Made by a program: the position numbers and the translations under genes. Shown here one piece after another: positions 1-10,070 of a stretch of 64,000 bases of DNA. The notes under the pieces were generated by a model. The model did not search any database. It was not told the DNA's origin and saw only the letters and a list, made by a program, of their open reading frames with translations. The stretch is from Kalmusia sp. IMI 367209 (lineage: Eukaryota > Ascomycota > Dothideomycetes > Pleosporales > Didymosphaeriaceae): the NCBI GenBank assembly GCA_027946365.1, contig JAPEUQ010000003.1:1054001-1118000 (forward strand), read 5' to 3'. Position 1 is the first letter of the stretch; the number at the start of each line of letters is the position of its first letter.

Positions 1-776
1 ACCGTCAAATACCACCTCCAGAGGGGGCTTCCGGTCTCAGCCAACAAACTACCAGTGTGTTGGCCTTCCACGGGAAAAATGTGCCTAGCATATCAATCCT
101 GAGTTATCTCAGCCGTATTCACAAGTACTGCCCTACAACTTACGAAGTGTTTCTCAGCCTTCTAGTCTATTTCGACCGGATGACCGAGAAGGTGAACGCG
201 GGACCTATGCTCAGTTTGCGGCAAGCGAATCAGCAGTCGCTTGAACGCGCTAATGCTGAATCTGATGCTTCAAGCTCGTCGGCGACTCTGGTCAATCCCC
301 AGCACCAGAGTGGCTCCTCAGTCCAAGCAGCGACTCCGCCACCGTCCGGTTCTTTAGGCAAACCTGCAGAGACACCTGTTCGAGAGTCTCAGCCCCCATC
401 TCCGCCACAGCAGGATCTAGAATCGGATCCGTACAATCTGTCGCACTTTTTTGTAGTTGACAGTTTTAACATTCATCGTCTTGTCATTGCCGGCGTCACT
501 TGCGCAAGCAAATTCTTTTCGGATGTGTTCTACACCAACTCGAGATATGCAAAGGTGAGTTTCTAAGCGTCCGTCTTACAGAGCTCGAGCTAAATCATAT
601 AGGTCGGCGGTCTCCCCTTGGTGGAACTAAATCATTTGGAACTGCAGTTTCTCTTATTGAACGATTTCCGGCTCGCAGTGCCACTGGAAGAAATGGAAGC
701 GTACGGGACGATGCTGGTCGAATTCTACGCACGCGAGGTTGCAGAACAACACGAACGGCAGTCGGCCAGAGCATAG
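1..776 (+). CDS. PHO80-type cyclin (Pcl family), 5' truncated by window edge
   Basis: The 3' part of a cyclin that would partner a Pho85-type kinase in phosphate or glycogen control. The frame is already open at base 3, so the true start lies outside the window. Exon 1 runs to 554 and an intron occupies 555-602 (GTGAGT donor, TAG acceptor, 48 bases). Exon 2 is 603-776 and ends in TAG. The cyclin box is visible as SILSYLSRIHKYCP followed by FLSLLVYFDRM. It is then interrupted by a Ser/Pro/Gln-rich insert of about 75 residues, and resumes at SFNIHRLVIAGV, CASKFFSD and, after the intron, VGGLPLVELNHLE and LLNDFRLAVP. A long insert inside the box is common in filamentous fungal Pcl7/PREG relatives. 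The Pcl sub-family is not resolved. Confidence 0.85.
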
Positions 777-1894
777 AAAGATCGAATAATTGAGCATGAG
801 CATTGCACAGCGAAAGCTATGCTACATGAAGCAGTCGAGTCGGGCGAACATACGAAAGTCGGCATGGGCAAGCGGTGTTCTGCGCTACTGGGCGCCTCGT
901 AATCTCGAATTGATACCTGCACGGATTTGGTGGTAAAGTGTGCCAAGCAGTACGAGGTAATTATACTCTTGATGATTTTCAACCCTTCTTTTCTCTTTTT
1001 ACGGAGGTCGTTTTCTCGCCTTAGAGTGAGATAGATAGATATCCTTGTCGACGCCAGCGGCAAGCTCCTAAGGCCTATTTTTTCCTCTGGACTTTGGTCG
1101 ATTCTCTTTATGAGCAGCTGCTTCCCCTCGCTTGTCCTGAATGCGGCGAGATCGGGTTTGGGTGTGTGTGCTATGCGGGTTAGACGGGCGTGTGGTTGGT
1201 CTAGGGGTTGGGGGCTGGCAGGTCTGTAGGCAGGGAGTAGGGGCGAGTGAGCATCCCGAGGGCGGGCTTTGCGCTCGCTTGACGATTATGCTTCATTCCA
1301 TGGCGAGTGCCTTCAACTTTGGAGTTTTCATGCTTAGGGTTTGTGGTGTTGATAGAGGTGTAATAGTGGCGTACATTTCTTTTGAAACAATGGGAATCTG
1401 ATCTTATAAACTGCAGCTATGTGTGCACGTTCCGGGATGACGGTAGACGGTAAATTGTGCAGCTGTGCAATTACATCGCCTGTTGAGTCAGCCATGAGCC
1501 ATAGCTTCTCGACGAACTGGAGGGGCTCCCGCTTCACAGGTCATCGGATGAGATTAGATCATAGATCCAGATTTCATCCGCACCAGTCAGTCGTCGGTCC
1601 CCTCCTTAGGTAATCCAGGGGCATGGCCATGAGGCTCTCAGGCCGCTCCGCCCGCGTGCGCTACGCTTTGACCTCGTCCCATACCCCAGTTTTCCGTCCG
1701 ATAGTAATTTTGTTTCTGACATGGGATAAAACTCGTACATACTAGTGCCCGTGCCGTCTCCTTTCTGCCTTTCGTATTTCCTGTTTTCCTCTACTGTTGC
1801 AAATGGTATTGTGAGTGTCGGTCGGTCGCTTTCTGGAGCGTTTCCCTTTTTAGTTTCGCTTCTTCCATTGGTTGGCAGGGGGTGTTTCTTAGGA
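777..1894. other. Intergenic region with no supported gene
   Basis: Lies between the cyclin stop and the first ATG chosen for the dioxygenase. It holds only short open frames on both strands with no recognisable protein. The pyrimidine-rich stretch just before 1895 is probably the promoter and leader of the downstream gene. Confidence 0.5.
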
Positions 1895-2963
1895 ATGGCC
1901 AATCGGGCCCTACCCCTTGGCAGCATCCTGCAATATGTCGTTCTGGGGCTCTTGGGCTATGTCCTCGCCGGCGCGCCTCTCCTCTCAATCATCCTGGGTG
2001 GCTCGGGAGGAGAGAAGAAGAAGTCAAGAGTTGGTTATACACCGCCTGAAATCCACCCCGAGAAATTGTCCACTCTTGTCATCCCCGAGGCGAATCTGAG
2101 CTGTGCGGTGCACACGTATAAGGGGGTCCATGTGCTCAGTCGCGAGCCGCTGGTCCTGTACATTGAGGGCTTTTTAGAGGCTGAGGAGGTGAGGCACGTG
2201 GTGGAGATTAGGTACGTTTCCAATGATTTTCTATTTTTTACCTCATATCTCTGTGTTGTGTGCGGTGCCTGCCTCACGTTCCTGGCACTCATGCCATCCC
2301 ATGTTAAACAATCCACAAGACAAGGTTCGAAATAGTGTGTTGATGTGTGATAGTGAGCCCCATTTCACCCCCTCGACAGTGTGGACCTCCGGCCAGGAAC
2401 GACTCGACCCTCACGTGCGCCTCTCGCACAAAGCGCCCGTCCCCCGCTCGGACACTGTGCGCTGCATAGAGGACCGCGCGCGTGCTTTCCAGGGCTGGCG
2501 CCCCTACGTCTTCATCGAGAAATTGTGGGCGCAACGGTATGGGCCTGGTGGGCACTATAGCTATCATTATGACTGGGGGAATGCGGTGAGGGGCGCGGGC
2601 AGGATTAGTAGTTTTATGGTGTGGTTGGGGGACGAGTGTGAGGGTGGAGGGACGAGATTTCCTAGGTTAGAGAGGCCTGTAGGACAGCTCTGGTGTAAGT
2701 TTATAGAATGCGGTGAGGAGAAGAGAGTGGGTGGCGAGGAAGGGGATGATATTGATGAAGAGGGCGAGAGCAAGGGCGTAACATTCAAGCCGATCAAGGG
2801 CAACGCGGTATATTGGGAGAATATGAAGCCTGATGGGACAGGATATGAAGAAAGTTGGCATGCGGGGCTACCTGTGGTGAGTGGGACGAAGATCGGGCTT
2901 AATATTTGGAGCTGGCTGCAGCAAGGGTATGACCCGCATACGACGCAGAATGCAGTTGAATAG
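1895..2963 (+). CDS. Prolyl 4-hydroxylase-like 2-oxoglutarate/Fe(II) dioxygenase
   Basis: Predicted 308-residue 2OG-Fe(II) oxygenase of the P4H alpha-subunit type. Exon 1 is 1895-2211, the intron 2212-2353 (GTACGT...TAG, 142 bases) and exon 2 2354-2963. The splice restores SEPHFTPSTVWTSG, a block expected before the catalytic core. An N-terminal hydrophobic segment (about residues 9-34) suggests a membrane anchor in the ER. The metal site is seen as HYDWG (the HxD pair) and as WHAGLPV, giving the distal histidine. The Lys of SGTKIGLN would bind the 2-oxoglutarate carboxylate. A Glu/Asp-rich loop lies between them. The ATG at 1895 was preferred to an in-frame upstream extension because it starts just before the membrane segment. 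It is convergent with the spherulin-like gene, 52 bases away. The substrate is unknown. Confidence 0.85.
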
Positions 2964-3015
2964 TCACACAAACCGCAGGATGTTGGATATAAAACAAACG
3001 TACATAATCACAAGG

Positions 3016-3918
3016 CTACCTCTTCCGATCTCCTTCGCTCTTCATCGCCGCATACCGTTTGATAAACAAGTCGAAGATTGCAGGAAAGCTATGCCAATAT
3101 TCCCCTGCCGTCGCCACGTTCGTCGCGAAGTTCCATTCTGCCATGTGCTTCATCTGTGTTACTGTCCAGGAGATGAGCTCATCGGGAACATTACTCATTG
3201 AATGCAGCATAATGGAGAATGCGGATGTAGGCATGTTGGTGGCGGTATGGAAATTCTTCAGAGCGTTGAATTTGGTGGCGTCAATGAAGTGGGCGAATGT
3301 GTCCTCAAAGATGACTGTGACATTGGCAAGGTCGAGATAATTCCATACAGGGTCAGGGAGTGTGCCTGGATTGTGTACTATGAGTAGTTAATATACAGAA
3401 TGAATTTGGATATGACAACATGATGTTTCAGCAGACATACCGATGATTTTCTCGCCCAGATGCTCACTACTCTGGACCGCTCTCGTCGCTGTAGTCAAAT
3501 AATCATGTTTCTGCCAGTGATACAAGCCCGGGATTTCGTCGAAGAAGATGCCATCCACACTCATCCGGGTATCATTCATCAAGATTGGCCAGCTCGTCCA
3601 TTGCCAGATCTCTGCAAGCACGCTGTCCAACGTCTTGTCCGTATAATTTGTTGCGACGTATCCAAGAGTTTTGATGTTCGGATAGTTTTTAAGTTTTGGT
3701 ATTTCGGTGCGATATGCTGGTTCAGGCAGGCTTCCCATGCACGGCCCGCTGCACGGATTCAGGATGACGTTGAAATTGAGATTGGTGTTGTTGCCCGCTC
3801 TGGACTGCTGTTAGTTCTTGGATATATGTGGAGATTGAGGTTGAGATACGTACGCCCAATACAGAGGATCCCACACACCCGCCCACGGATATACATATAA
3901 CGGCATAAGAATCGACAT
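3016..3918 (-). CDS. Spherulin-4-like (spherulation-specific family 4) protein
   Basis: Predicted 261-residue protein of the spherulation-specific family 4, a fungal and slime-mould family with a glycosidase-like barrel fold, often secreted. Exons on the minus strand are 3918-3854, 3799-3441 and 3377-3016. The introns are 3800-3853 and 3378-3440, both GT-AG, and the frame is continuous over both joins. Family blocks are PLYVYPWAGVWDPLYW at the start, then NFNVILNPCSGPC, LGYVATNYTDK, VDGIFFDEIPG and VHNPGTLPDP, followed by VIFED. No signal peptide is visible before the first block; either the protein is intracellular or a 5' exon was missed. The cysteine-bearing NPCSGPC block replaces the usual NPGSGPG. 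Confidence 0.8.
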
Positions 3919-4716
3919 AGTGCGTGAAGGAATTTCTATTCTTTCTCCCAGGCTGGATTTTCGCGACGAACTTTGGAAAAGCTTCAAGTACCGGCAGATT
4001 CGCCTTTAAGAGCCATCCTGACCTCGTGTTAAGCTTTCTGTAGCATGTAGGTCGTGTTATTGCACATGTCCATTTTTGGATCTGGGGCGCGTGCGTACCA
4101 CGGGGGACGGCGTATTGCTGCAATGCATTGCATCGTTCCAGAAGCGGTCTGAATTGCGTGGCGAATTGCTTTTGGCATTCGAAGTTCATTTGTACAGATT
4201 GGGTTGCAGGGGTGTGGGTAAATGATGACGAAAATCTCAGGGTCGCAAGAAGACAGGTTGAACACTAGATAGGGTAAAGATGAAGCCGTACTCAGCGAAG
4301 AGGGGAAAACATCCTGAAATTTGCTCGGTGGCGAAAGCTTGAGATGAGACTACAGTATTCGCCACGTTGATGTTCGTCCTACAACTGAGATTCAAGGTCC
4401 CGTGTAAGTGTCCAAATGCGGCCAAAATCGAGGGGCATGTAGGCCACGTTCCCAGCCTGGATAGATCCCCTTAGCAAAAGCTTGCCAGAGTGCGATCTTG
4501 CGTCACTAGTTTCGGCAAGGCAGGCAGCCTAAAATGCAGAACAAATCGGGTGGCGTTCTGTCAGCCGTAGAGGCTTGTACGTTGCATGCAACGACGATCA
4601 ACCGCTCGATCAAAGCCTGAAGAGCCTTGCTGAGGCACTCTTTGTTAAGAAAGGTCGAAGCCACACGCGACGTGTGCCACCTCGAGCTACAAATAATGGT
4701 ATTCCGGTCACCGATT
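3919..4716. other. Intergenic region, two minus-strand genes on either side
   Basis: About 800 bases between the start of the spherulin-like gene and the stop of the GTPase gene. Only short open frames are present and none resembles a known protein. A missed 5' exon (signal peptide) of the spherulin-like gene could lie here, but no join was convincing. Confidence 0.45.
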
Positions 4717-5891
4717 TCAAGCAACTCGCTGCACAGTCAATGTCCCCTCTAAGTTTTCTTGAAGAGCGACAAACCCGCTGGATTCGATGAGATTTTGGAA
4801 CTGGTTCGACTCATACTTGCCCGTAATCACTGTCAATCGAAGCTCAGGCTCTTCCCCAAGAGTAAGCGGCGTTGATGAACCCGAGGTGAGAGGTGTCGCG
4901 GTACCAGATGCCGAAGGGGTAGTGGTTGTTGATGGCGGAGGTACGGGAGTAAATGTCCATCTTCCGAACGCCCAGTTAAGGATATATCTTTTCCGGTCAT
5001 TACTGACATCAAGTGCGCCTTTCGAGCTACTGTCCGACGACTTCGGTACCGTTGACGAATAAAGAACGCCCTTGATACGGTAAATCGAGTCCTTAGTGGG
5101 CTCCTGGAGAAGTTTCTCTAGCTTCTCTACGTCGACTGATGCTTTGTTCCCACGGCTAGTCAGGGTAACGCTTAGCACTTCCACCTCGCTGGAATGCTCA
5201 TGGTCGTGGTGATGCTCGGACTTCGTACCAATGCCCTTCGCAAGCTTCGCATCTAATCCAAATATTATATCCTTATTGACCCAGCCTTTATCGCTCTTGG
5301 TACGTGGTATTGGTGGGTCCACCTCTAATGCCAGGACAGCGTCCTCTACGTCTTCTAATCTTCTTTCACTGACGAGCTCCCATTTATTCAAAACAATCAA
5401 ATCTGTGTATTTTGCTTGCATCTTTGCGGTGTATGATGTATCTTCATATCCTTTCCAGTTCTCCACGTCTATAGCCGACATGACACCATCAAGCACATAT
5501 TTGCCTGTACTTTGCGACAGGCGATTGACTTCCATAGCTAGCGTAGCGGGAAACGCAGACCCAGATGTCTCGATAACGATGCGATCGGGCGTGACCTCGG
5601 TAGCAAGGGTTTCGAGGGCATCGGATAGCTGGCCGACCAAGTTACAGCAGATGCAGCCATTGAGTAGCTCTTGCACGCCCGAGATAGCGTTGGACGAGGC
5701 GAGCTGGGAGTCGACGGCGACATCGCCGAATTCGTTCTTCAGAAGCGCGAGTTTGTACGTTTTAGGAAGCTGTGGTATTAAATTCAAGATGAGGGCTGCG
5801 CTGGTCAAAGGCTGTACGTAGGGCGGTCTCCGCAGGACTCACTGGTTTTTCCAGAGCCAAGGAAGCCGGTGATGATGGTTATTGGTATCAT
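4717..5891 (-). CDS. CobW/COG0523 G3E-family GTPase (putative zinc metallochaperone)
   Basis: Predicted 375-residue P-loop GTPase of the COG0523 group, whose members deliver metal (zinc in eukaryotic ZNG1 relatives) to client enzymes. Exon 1 is 5891-5843, the intron 5796-5842 (GTGAGT...CAG) and exon 2 5795-4717. The splice rebuilds the Walker A motif GFLGSGKTT at residues 9-17. The signature metal-binding motif GCICC is at residues 63-67. VIETSG is the switch region and LNKWE is an NKxD variant with Glu. A His-rich stretch (HHHDHEH) in the linker fits metal binding. The C-terminal CobW_C domain carries IYRIKGVL and is split by a Ser/Thr/Pro-rich insert of about 40 residues. The assignment to the family is firm; zinc as the metal is inferred. 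Confidence 0.9.
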
Positions 5892-6266
5892 GGTGTCAGG
5901 TCTATCGCAACTAAATGAGTCTAAACGAGTGAATGGAGTGATTGATCACCTATCGGGGACCGATACAGCAGAAGCTGGCGCGCCTTGGTGGGTTGAGCTC
6001 ACGTGGTCGCGCTTGCATTTTTTGGTGCAAGGTCCGACGCGGGGCAGCGACTATGACGTAGCGTGTCGATAGGTGCACCACCACACAGGGGCAGTGCAGC
6101 GTGCTTCGTCCAAGGCAAGGCGCGCTACTGCACCCAAGACAACGACGAGCCTGGAACACCACCTTGTATAAATACCTCGAGTTTCCTGGTTTTGCTCGAT
6201 ACACCCTTGGCTCTATCACACCGTTTCTTCAAGCATTTCATTCATCAATTGATCAGTCAATCAAAC
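5892..6266. other. Divergent intergenic promoter region
   Basis: 375 bases shared by the GTPase (minus) and the small MDFVNKFTGG protein (plus). A consensus TATA box lies at 6167-6174. An AGGGG element near 6083-6088 matches the yeast stress-response element core, although such a short motif can occur by chance. Confidence 0.5.
6167..6174 (+). promoter_or_regulatory. TATA box of the small MDFVNKFTGG gene
   Basis: TATAAATA lies 93 bases upstream of the ATG at 6267. Few genes in this window have so good a match, which fits a strongly inducible gene. Confidence 0.5.
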
Positions 6267-6715
6267 ATGGACTTCGTCAACAAGTTCACTGGCGGCGACC
6301 AGAAGAACGAGCAGCAAACCGCTGGCTCTTCCGAGCAAAAACAGGAGGGCGGCTTCCTCAGCGGCCTTGGAAACAAGGCCAACGAGGCTGCTGGTGGCGG
6401 CGCGGCTGGTGAGAAGAATGAGGACATGCTTGATAAGGGTGAGTAGTATATGCCTGAACAAGCTACAAGAGGCATCAAGTTGACATGATTAGGCATCGAT
6501 TATGTCCAGGAGAAGTTCCTTGGCCAAGGAAAGCAGGACAATGAGGTGTGTATATGTGACTTGGCCGTGAGAGAGTGCCGCTAACCGATTGCCAGTCTGC
6601 CTTCGAGCAAGCCAAGGACGAACAGATCAGCGATTTCATACGCGGGCAATACAAGGGCGCGACTGGTAGCGACATGCCCATCAAGGATAAGCCCACTACC
6701 TTCGACAAGGATTAA
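6267..6715 (+). CDS. Small conserved fungal protein, MDFVNKFTGG type
   Basis: Predicted 114-residue hydrophilic protein. Exons are 6267-6438, 6493-6545 and 6596-6715; the introns are 6439-6492 (GTGAGT...TAG) and 6546-6595 (GTGTGT...CAG). The frame stays open across both joins. The N-terminus MDFVNKFTGG is followed by a Gln/Gly/Ala-rich stretch. The C-terminal half reads GIDYVQEKFLGQG, then FEQAKDEQISDFIRGQYK. I recall similar short proteins in many Pezizomycotina, some stress-induced, but no biochemical role is known to me. No signal peptide or membrane segment is seen, so it is probably cytosolic. The strong TATA box upstream supports regulated expression. Confidence 0.75.
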
Positions 6716-7034
6716 GCCTCCTTTCTCGAGGTATCCGAATTCTCATATTTCGGTGCGGTAGGCCGAGGCGAAGGTGTTTCCCGGCCATGATATTATGATT
6801 ACGGTAATCTTCAAGTGACCTAATGATACCTCTTCATCCTCTTTTGACTCATGAATCTGCGCTTGTGACGATTCTTGCACTTTCCCAGCATCGCTCAGAC
6901 ATGGACACTGCTCCCCCACCGTACCTACACTAGCGCGTGTACTTTCTTGCACCGAACTCCACGTTGGACTGCTTTGCTGAAGCAAAGCCCAGCCGTCTAG
7001 CCTTACATTCACTGATTATGGTACACAGCAACAT
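6716..7034. other. Convergent 3' intergenic region
   Basis: 319 bases between the stops of two convergent genes. It should hold both 3' untranslated regions; no other feature was seen. Confidence 0.5.
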
Positions 7035-7765
7035 TCATTCTCGTACTAGCGTTTCCACGCATTGCCTAAGCAAGTCCATCAAGCGCGTCTGCACGATGCG
7101 TCCAGCAGGCGTGCCAGCATGCTTACCGGCACCCCATCCAAAGGGAAGCACCAGCCTTCGTTTGCCCCGTCCATCGATCACGACCAGCGCATCCAGCGGG
7201 TATTCACCTCCACCGAGAGGATGTAACAGGCCCAGTCGTACAAAGTGGTTGTACCCAGGCGCTACAGCTTGTATCAGAGGCAATGAGTATGCGACGGTTG
7301 TGGAAGGCATATGGTTCGAAGGGTCGCGACAGAGCACAAGGGCTTGTAATGAGGGTGACAAGGCGTAGAGATCTGGGAGTGCCGACCTATGCGCAATTAG
7401 CCACACGCTTAGTAAAAGCCAGGTGAAACTCACCAAAGGAGGTCGTAGTGTAAATGAACGTTACCTTGCACGCATAATATGATGACTGACTCGGAACTGT
7501 ACTTGTCTACGTTGTTGTGGGGCTGCAAGCTGCTTCCGCGCGGTGCAGCTAGCGTATTGGATGCGAGGATGCTCGCAACATCGACGGCCCAGGCATCTTC
7601 GGATCTTAGCACATGCAGCTCATCCAATTCGTTCTGTGTTCTCGACCGCTTCAATGTGTCGCTGCTAGTGGAAAGCGCGGGTGATGGTAGGGGCTGTCTC
7701 TGCTGAAGCTCGTCGTCGTCGTCCAGATCAATTCTCGAGCGTTTGCGGCTAAGCGCCACTTTCAT
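7035..7765 (-). CDS. Conserved fungal protein of unknown function, divergent from ATG5
   Basis: Predicted 227-residue protein, family not recognised. Exon 1 is 7765-7434, the intron 7387-7433 (GTGAGT...TAG, 47 bases) and exon 2 7386-7035. The splice joins HLHYDLLW to SALPDLYALSP without loss of frame. The N-terminus has a basic, possibly nuclear-localising stretch (ALSRKRSRIDL) followed by acidic DDDDE and a Ser/Pro linker. The C-terminal half (ALVLCRDPSNH, FVRLGLLHPLG, ALVVIDGRGKRR) looks folded. The ATG at 7765 was preferred because it leaves 275 bases for a divergent promoter with ATG5. The frame extends upstream to an ATG at 8011, only 29 bases from the ATG5 start, giving 82 more residues. 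Confidence 0.6.
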
Positions 7766-8040
7766 GGTCCAGGTCTGGATGGGGAGGGCGACCATCTGCA
7801 TGGTGCGCCCCAGCTGCTCAGGTTGGGCGGCGATGCATCGCGCAGTGAATGCCGACAAGATTTCGTTTGGGGTCCCGGCTGTTTCTATAGAGACGGCGCG
7901 ACCGGGTTCCCCACTGCTGACACCTCCGAACGCGTCTACGCTTATTCGATACTTCAAACCCCGCCTAAACCCCGCTATCCTCCTTCCAGACCTGTCCACC
8001 TGCACCGGCATTGCGAGAACTCAAACCGATCGTCGGGGCT

Positions 8041-9174
8041 ATGAGCTCCACCGACGTTGCGAGTAGACTGCAGCAGAGGGTCTGGAACGCTTCCATTCCC
8101 CTGGAGATACGGCTACACAAAGAAGACTGCAGGACATACGAAGATTCGGATCCATACTTGGTACGTTTGCTTGATGTTGCCGCCTAATATTAAAGTATAC
8201 TGAGCCTTGACGTACAGATCCAATTCCCTCGAATATCATACCTAGGGTTAGCACTGCAGAAGCTTCACAATTTCTTCTATAGTAGCTTGATATACCCCCA
8301 TGTCTCACCATCAGAAGCCTGGCTCGAATATGATGGCGTGCCACTAAAGTGGCACTATCCGCTTGGATTGCTGTACGACCTATATTCTGGAGCTGAGCCC
8401 GCGTACCCATCCCATGCATCCGGCGAGCAACATACCCCTCTGGAAGAAGCGGAAGAACCTCTGCCATGGAAACTGACAGTCCACTTTTCCAACTATCCCG
8501 ATAATCAGCTGATCAAACTCGACACGGAAGACAAGCACCTTCACGACCTTTTCATGAACAATGTCAAGCAGGTAAGACTTCGAGAATGTTTCTTCCTTGC
8601 CACGCTGACGGACTGTCCGAGGCCGACTATCTCCGAACAGGGACAGGGAAAACGGTTATGTTTCTCAGCAAAGAGGATTCGGAGCAACTTTGGCAAGGTG
8701 TCAAGAATCATGACTTCAACCTCTTTAATCCTGTCAATACGAAGCTGTTGAACCCGCAAGGTGTCGCCCTTCGCCACCTTCCCGTGAGGCTCTATCTTCC
8801 CCATGCTGCAAACCCCGACGCCGAACCTAAGAGCAACGATGTAAAAGATCGGCAAGACGAGAAGGAGGGTCCACGAGGTTCAGTGCGAGTCGTGCAAGCT
8901 TTAGTTCCTATGTCGTTGGTATCGTCGCGTAAGATGCTGCTGAAGAAGTCACCGATAACATGGAACTGACCCGGTCTCAGGACAACCCCAAACGATCGGC
9001 ACTGCCCTAAAAGAGGTGCTGCCTGCTGTGTTTCCGAGTGCGCGAGCCCCGATCCATGCTCAAGCTGTGCTGCATGGCGCTGTTCTTCCTTTGAGCGCCA
9101 GTGTAGAGGAGCTGATACGAGCCACTGCCTATCTCGATGGATGGCTCCATATTGCTTTCATTATGATGGCTTGA
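8041..9174 (+). CDS. ATG5: Autophagy protein Atg5
   Basis: Predicted 324-residue Atg5, the protein that receives Atg12 and, with Atg16, drives Atg8 lipidation at the growing autophagosome. Exons are 8041-8160, 8218-8571, 8622-8928 and 8981-9174, with introns 8161-8217, 8572-8621 and 8929-8980, all GT-AG and frame-consistent. Recognised blocks are RVWNASIPLEIRL at the start, then PLKWHYPLGLLYDL, WKLTVHFSNYP and ADYLRTG. The C-terminus has QTIGTALKEVLPAVFP, and ends WLHIAFIMMA. The Lys of NNVKQAD (K157), two residues before the second splice, aligns with the Atg12 acceptor lysine of human Atg5 (K130, CIKEAD). Length is normal for filamentous fungi. Confidence 0.95.
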
Positions 9175-10070
9175 GGGTGGCTGTTGTCCCATCAATCCCG
9201 TAACTGCAGTTGCGCGGATCATCATGGTGCGTGGCTTGAGCCCCTTATTGATGAGATGAAATCCGGAATAGATGTTATTTTTAGTAGCCAAAAGCATCGG
9301 GCAGCTTCAAAATTCGGCACAGAAGGCTGAGTTCACGTATAGTAATCGCACTTACTTAAAAGTACACATCATCCCCCCGGACGAATTTGCACCGCAAGTT
9401 CCCTATCCCAGACTTCTAAGGGTCCTTGAGTGTTCTTTTCTAATTCTCAGCTCAAATATTGATTTTTGGAGAACAAATTGTACGCATTCCTGACATCACT
9501 TGCTTGTCGCTAGTTTCCCTCATGCCGCCCCCACTTTACGAACATCTTCACCATCAGCCTTACGACCCCGGTCTCGAGGCTGAACCACTTGCACTTTTCC
9601 TATGCAGGTGACTAGATTCCAAACCAATGATTGGCTCCGCTACTTCCCCGATCGCCTGCAGTCCACATGCATGGCGAGCGCATTATCGAAGGCTTGTCTG
9701 CAGCCATTCCCACGTTCCGTGTTATCCAGCCTCCTCGGCCGCCAACAGCAAGGCTGTCCAATAACCTTGCCACGAGCAGACTAGGATGCCCAGATGGGCC
9801 CCAAAAGGTGATCAATTACGACAGATCCGGATTGCCTTGAGGCACGTAATCTAAGAGCTGAGCGGACGAACGCCTGCTCGCGCCTATCATGCGGTGTTGC
9901 ATGTAGTTATTGCGTAACAGCGTCAAAGCGGAAAGAAGCAGCTTTCGAGGAATAGTCAGCTTGTGAAACTCTTACAGCGCGACGGGTAGGAGCTTAAGGA
10001 AGTATAAAACTCCGCTTGAAACCGGATGCTCACAGCCACCTCGAACCTCCCCAACTTCCTATTAAATATA
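9175..10070. other. Intergenic region with no supported gene
   Basis: About 900 bases with only short frames that match nothing. A TATAAA motif at 10003-10008 precedes the HET-domain gene and argues for a start near 10071. Confidence 0.5.
10003..10008 (+). promoter_or_regulatory. Possible TATA box of the first HET-domain gene
   Basis: TATAAA lies 63 bases upstream of the ATG at 10071 and only 18 before the alternative ATG at 10026, so it favours the 10071 start. Confidence 0.35.

Noticed and set aside
10026..10070. Upstream in-frame ATG for the first HET gene
   Set aside because: Only 18 bases after a TATAAA motif and adds 15 residues without family character; the next ATG was preferred, though the choice is uncertain.
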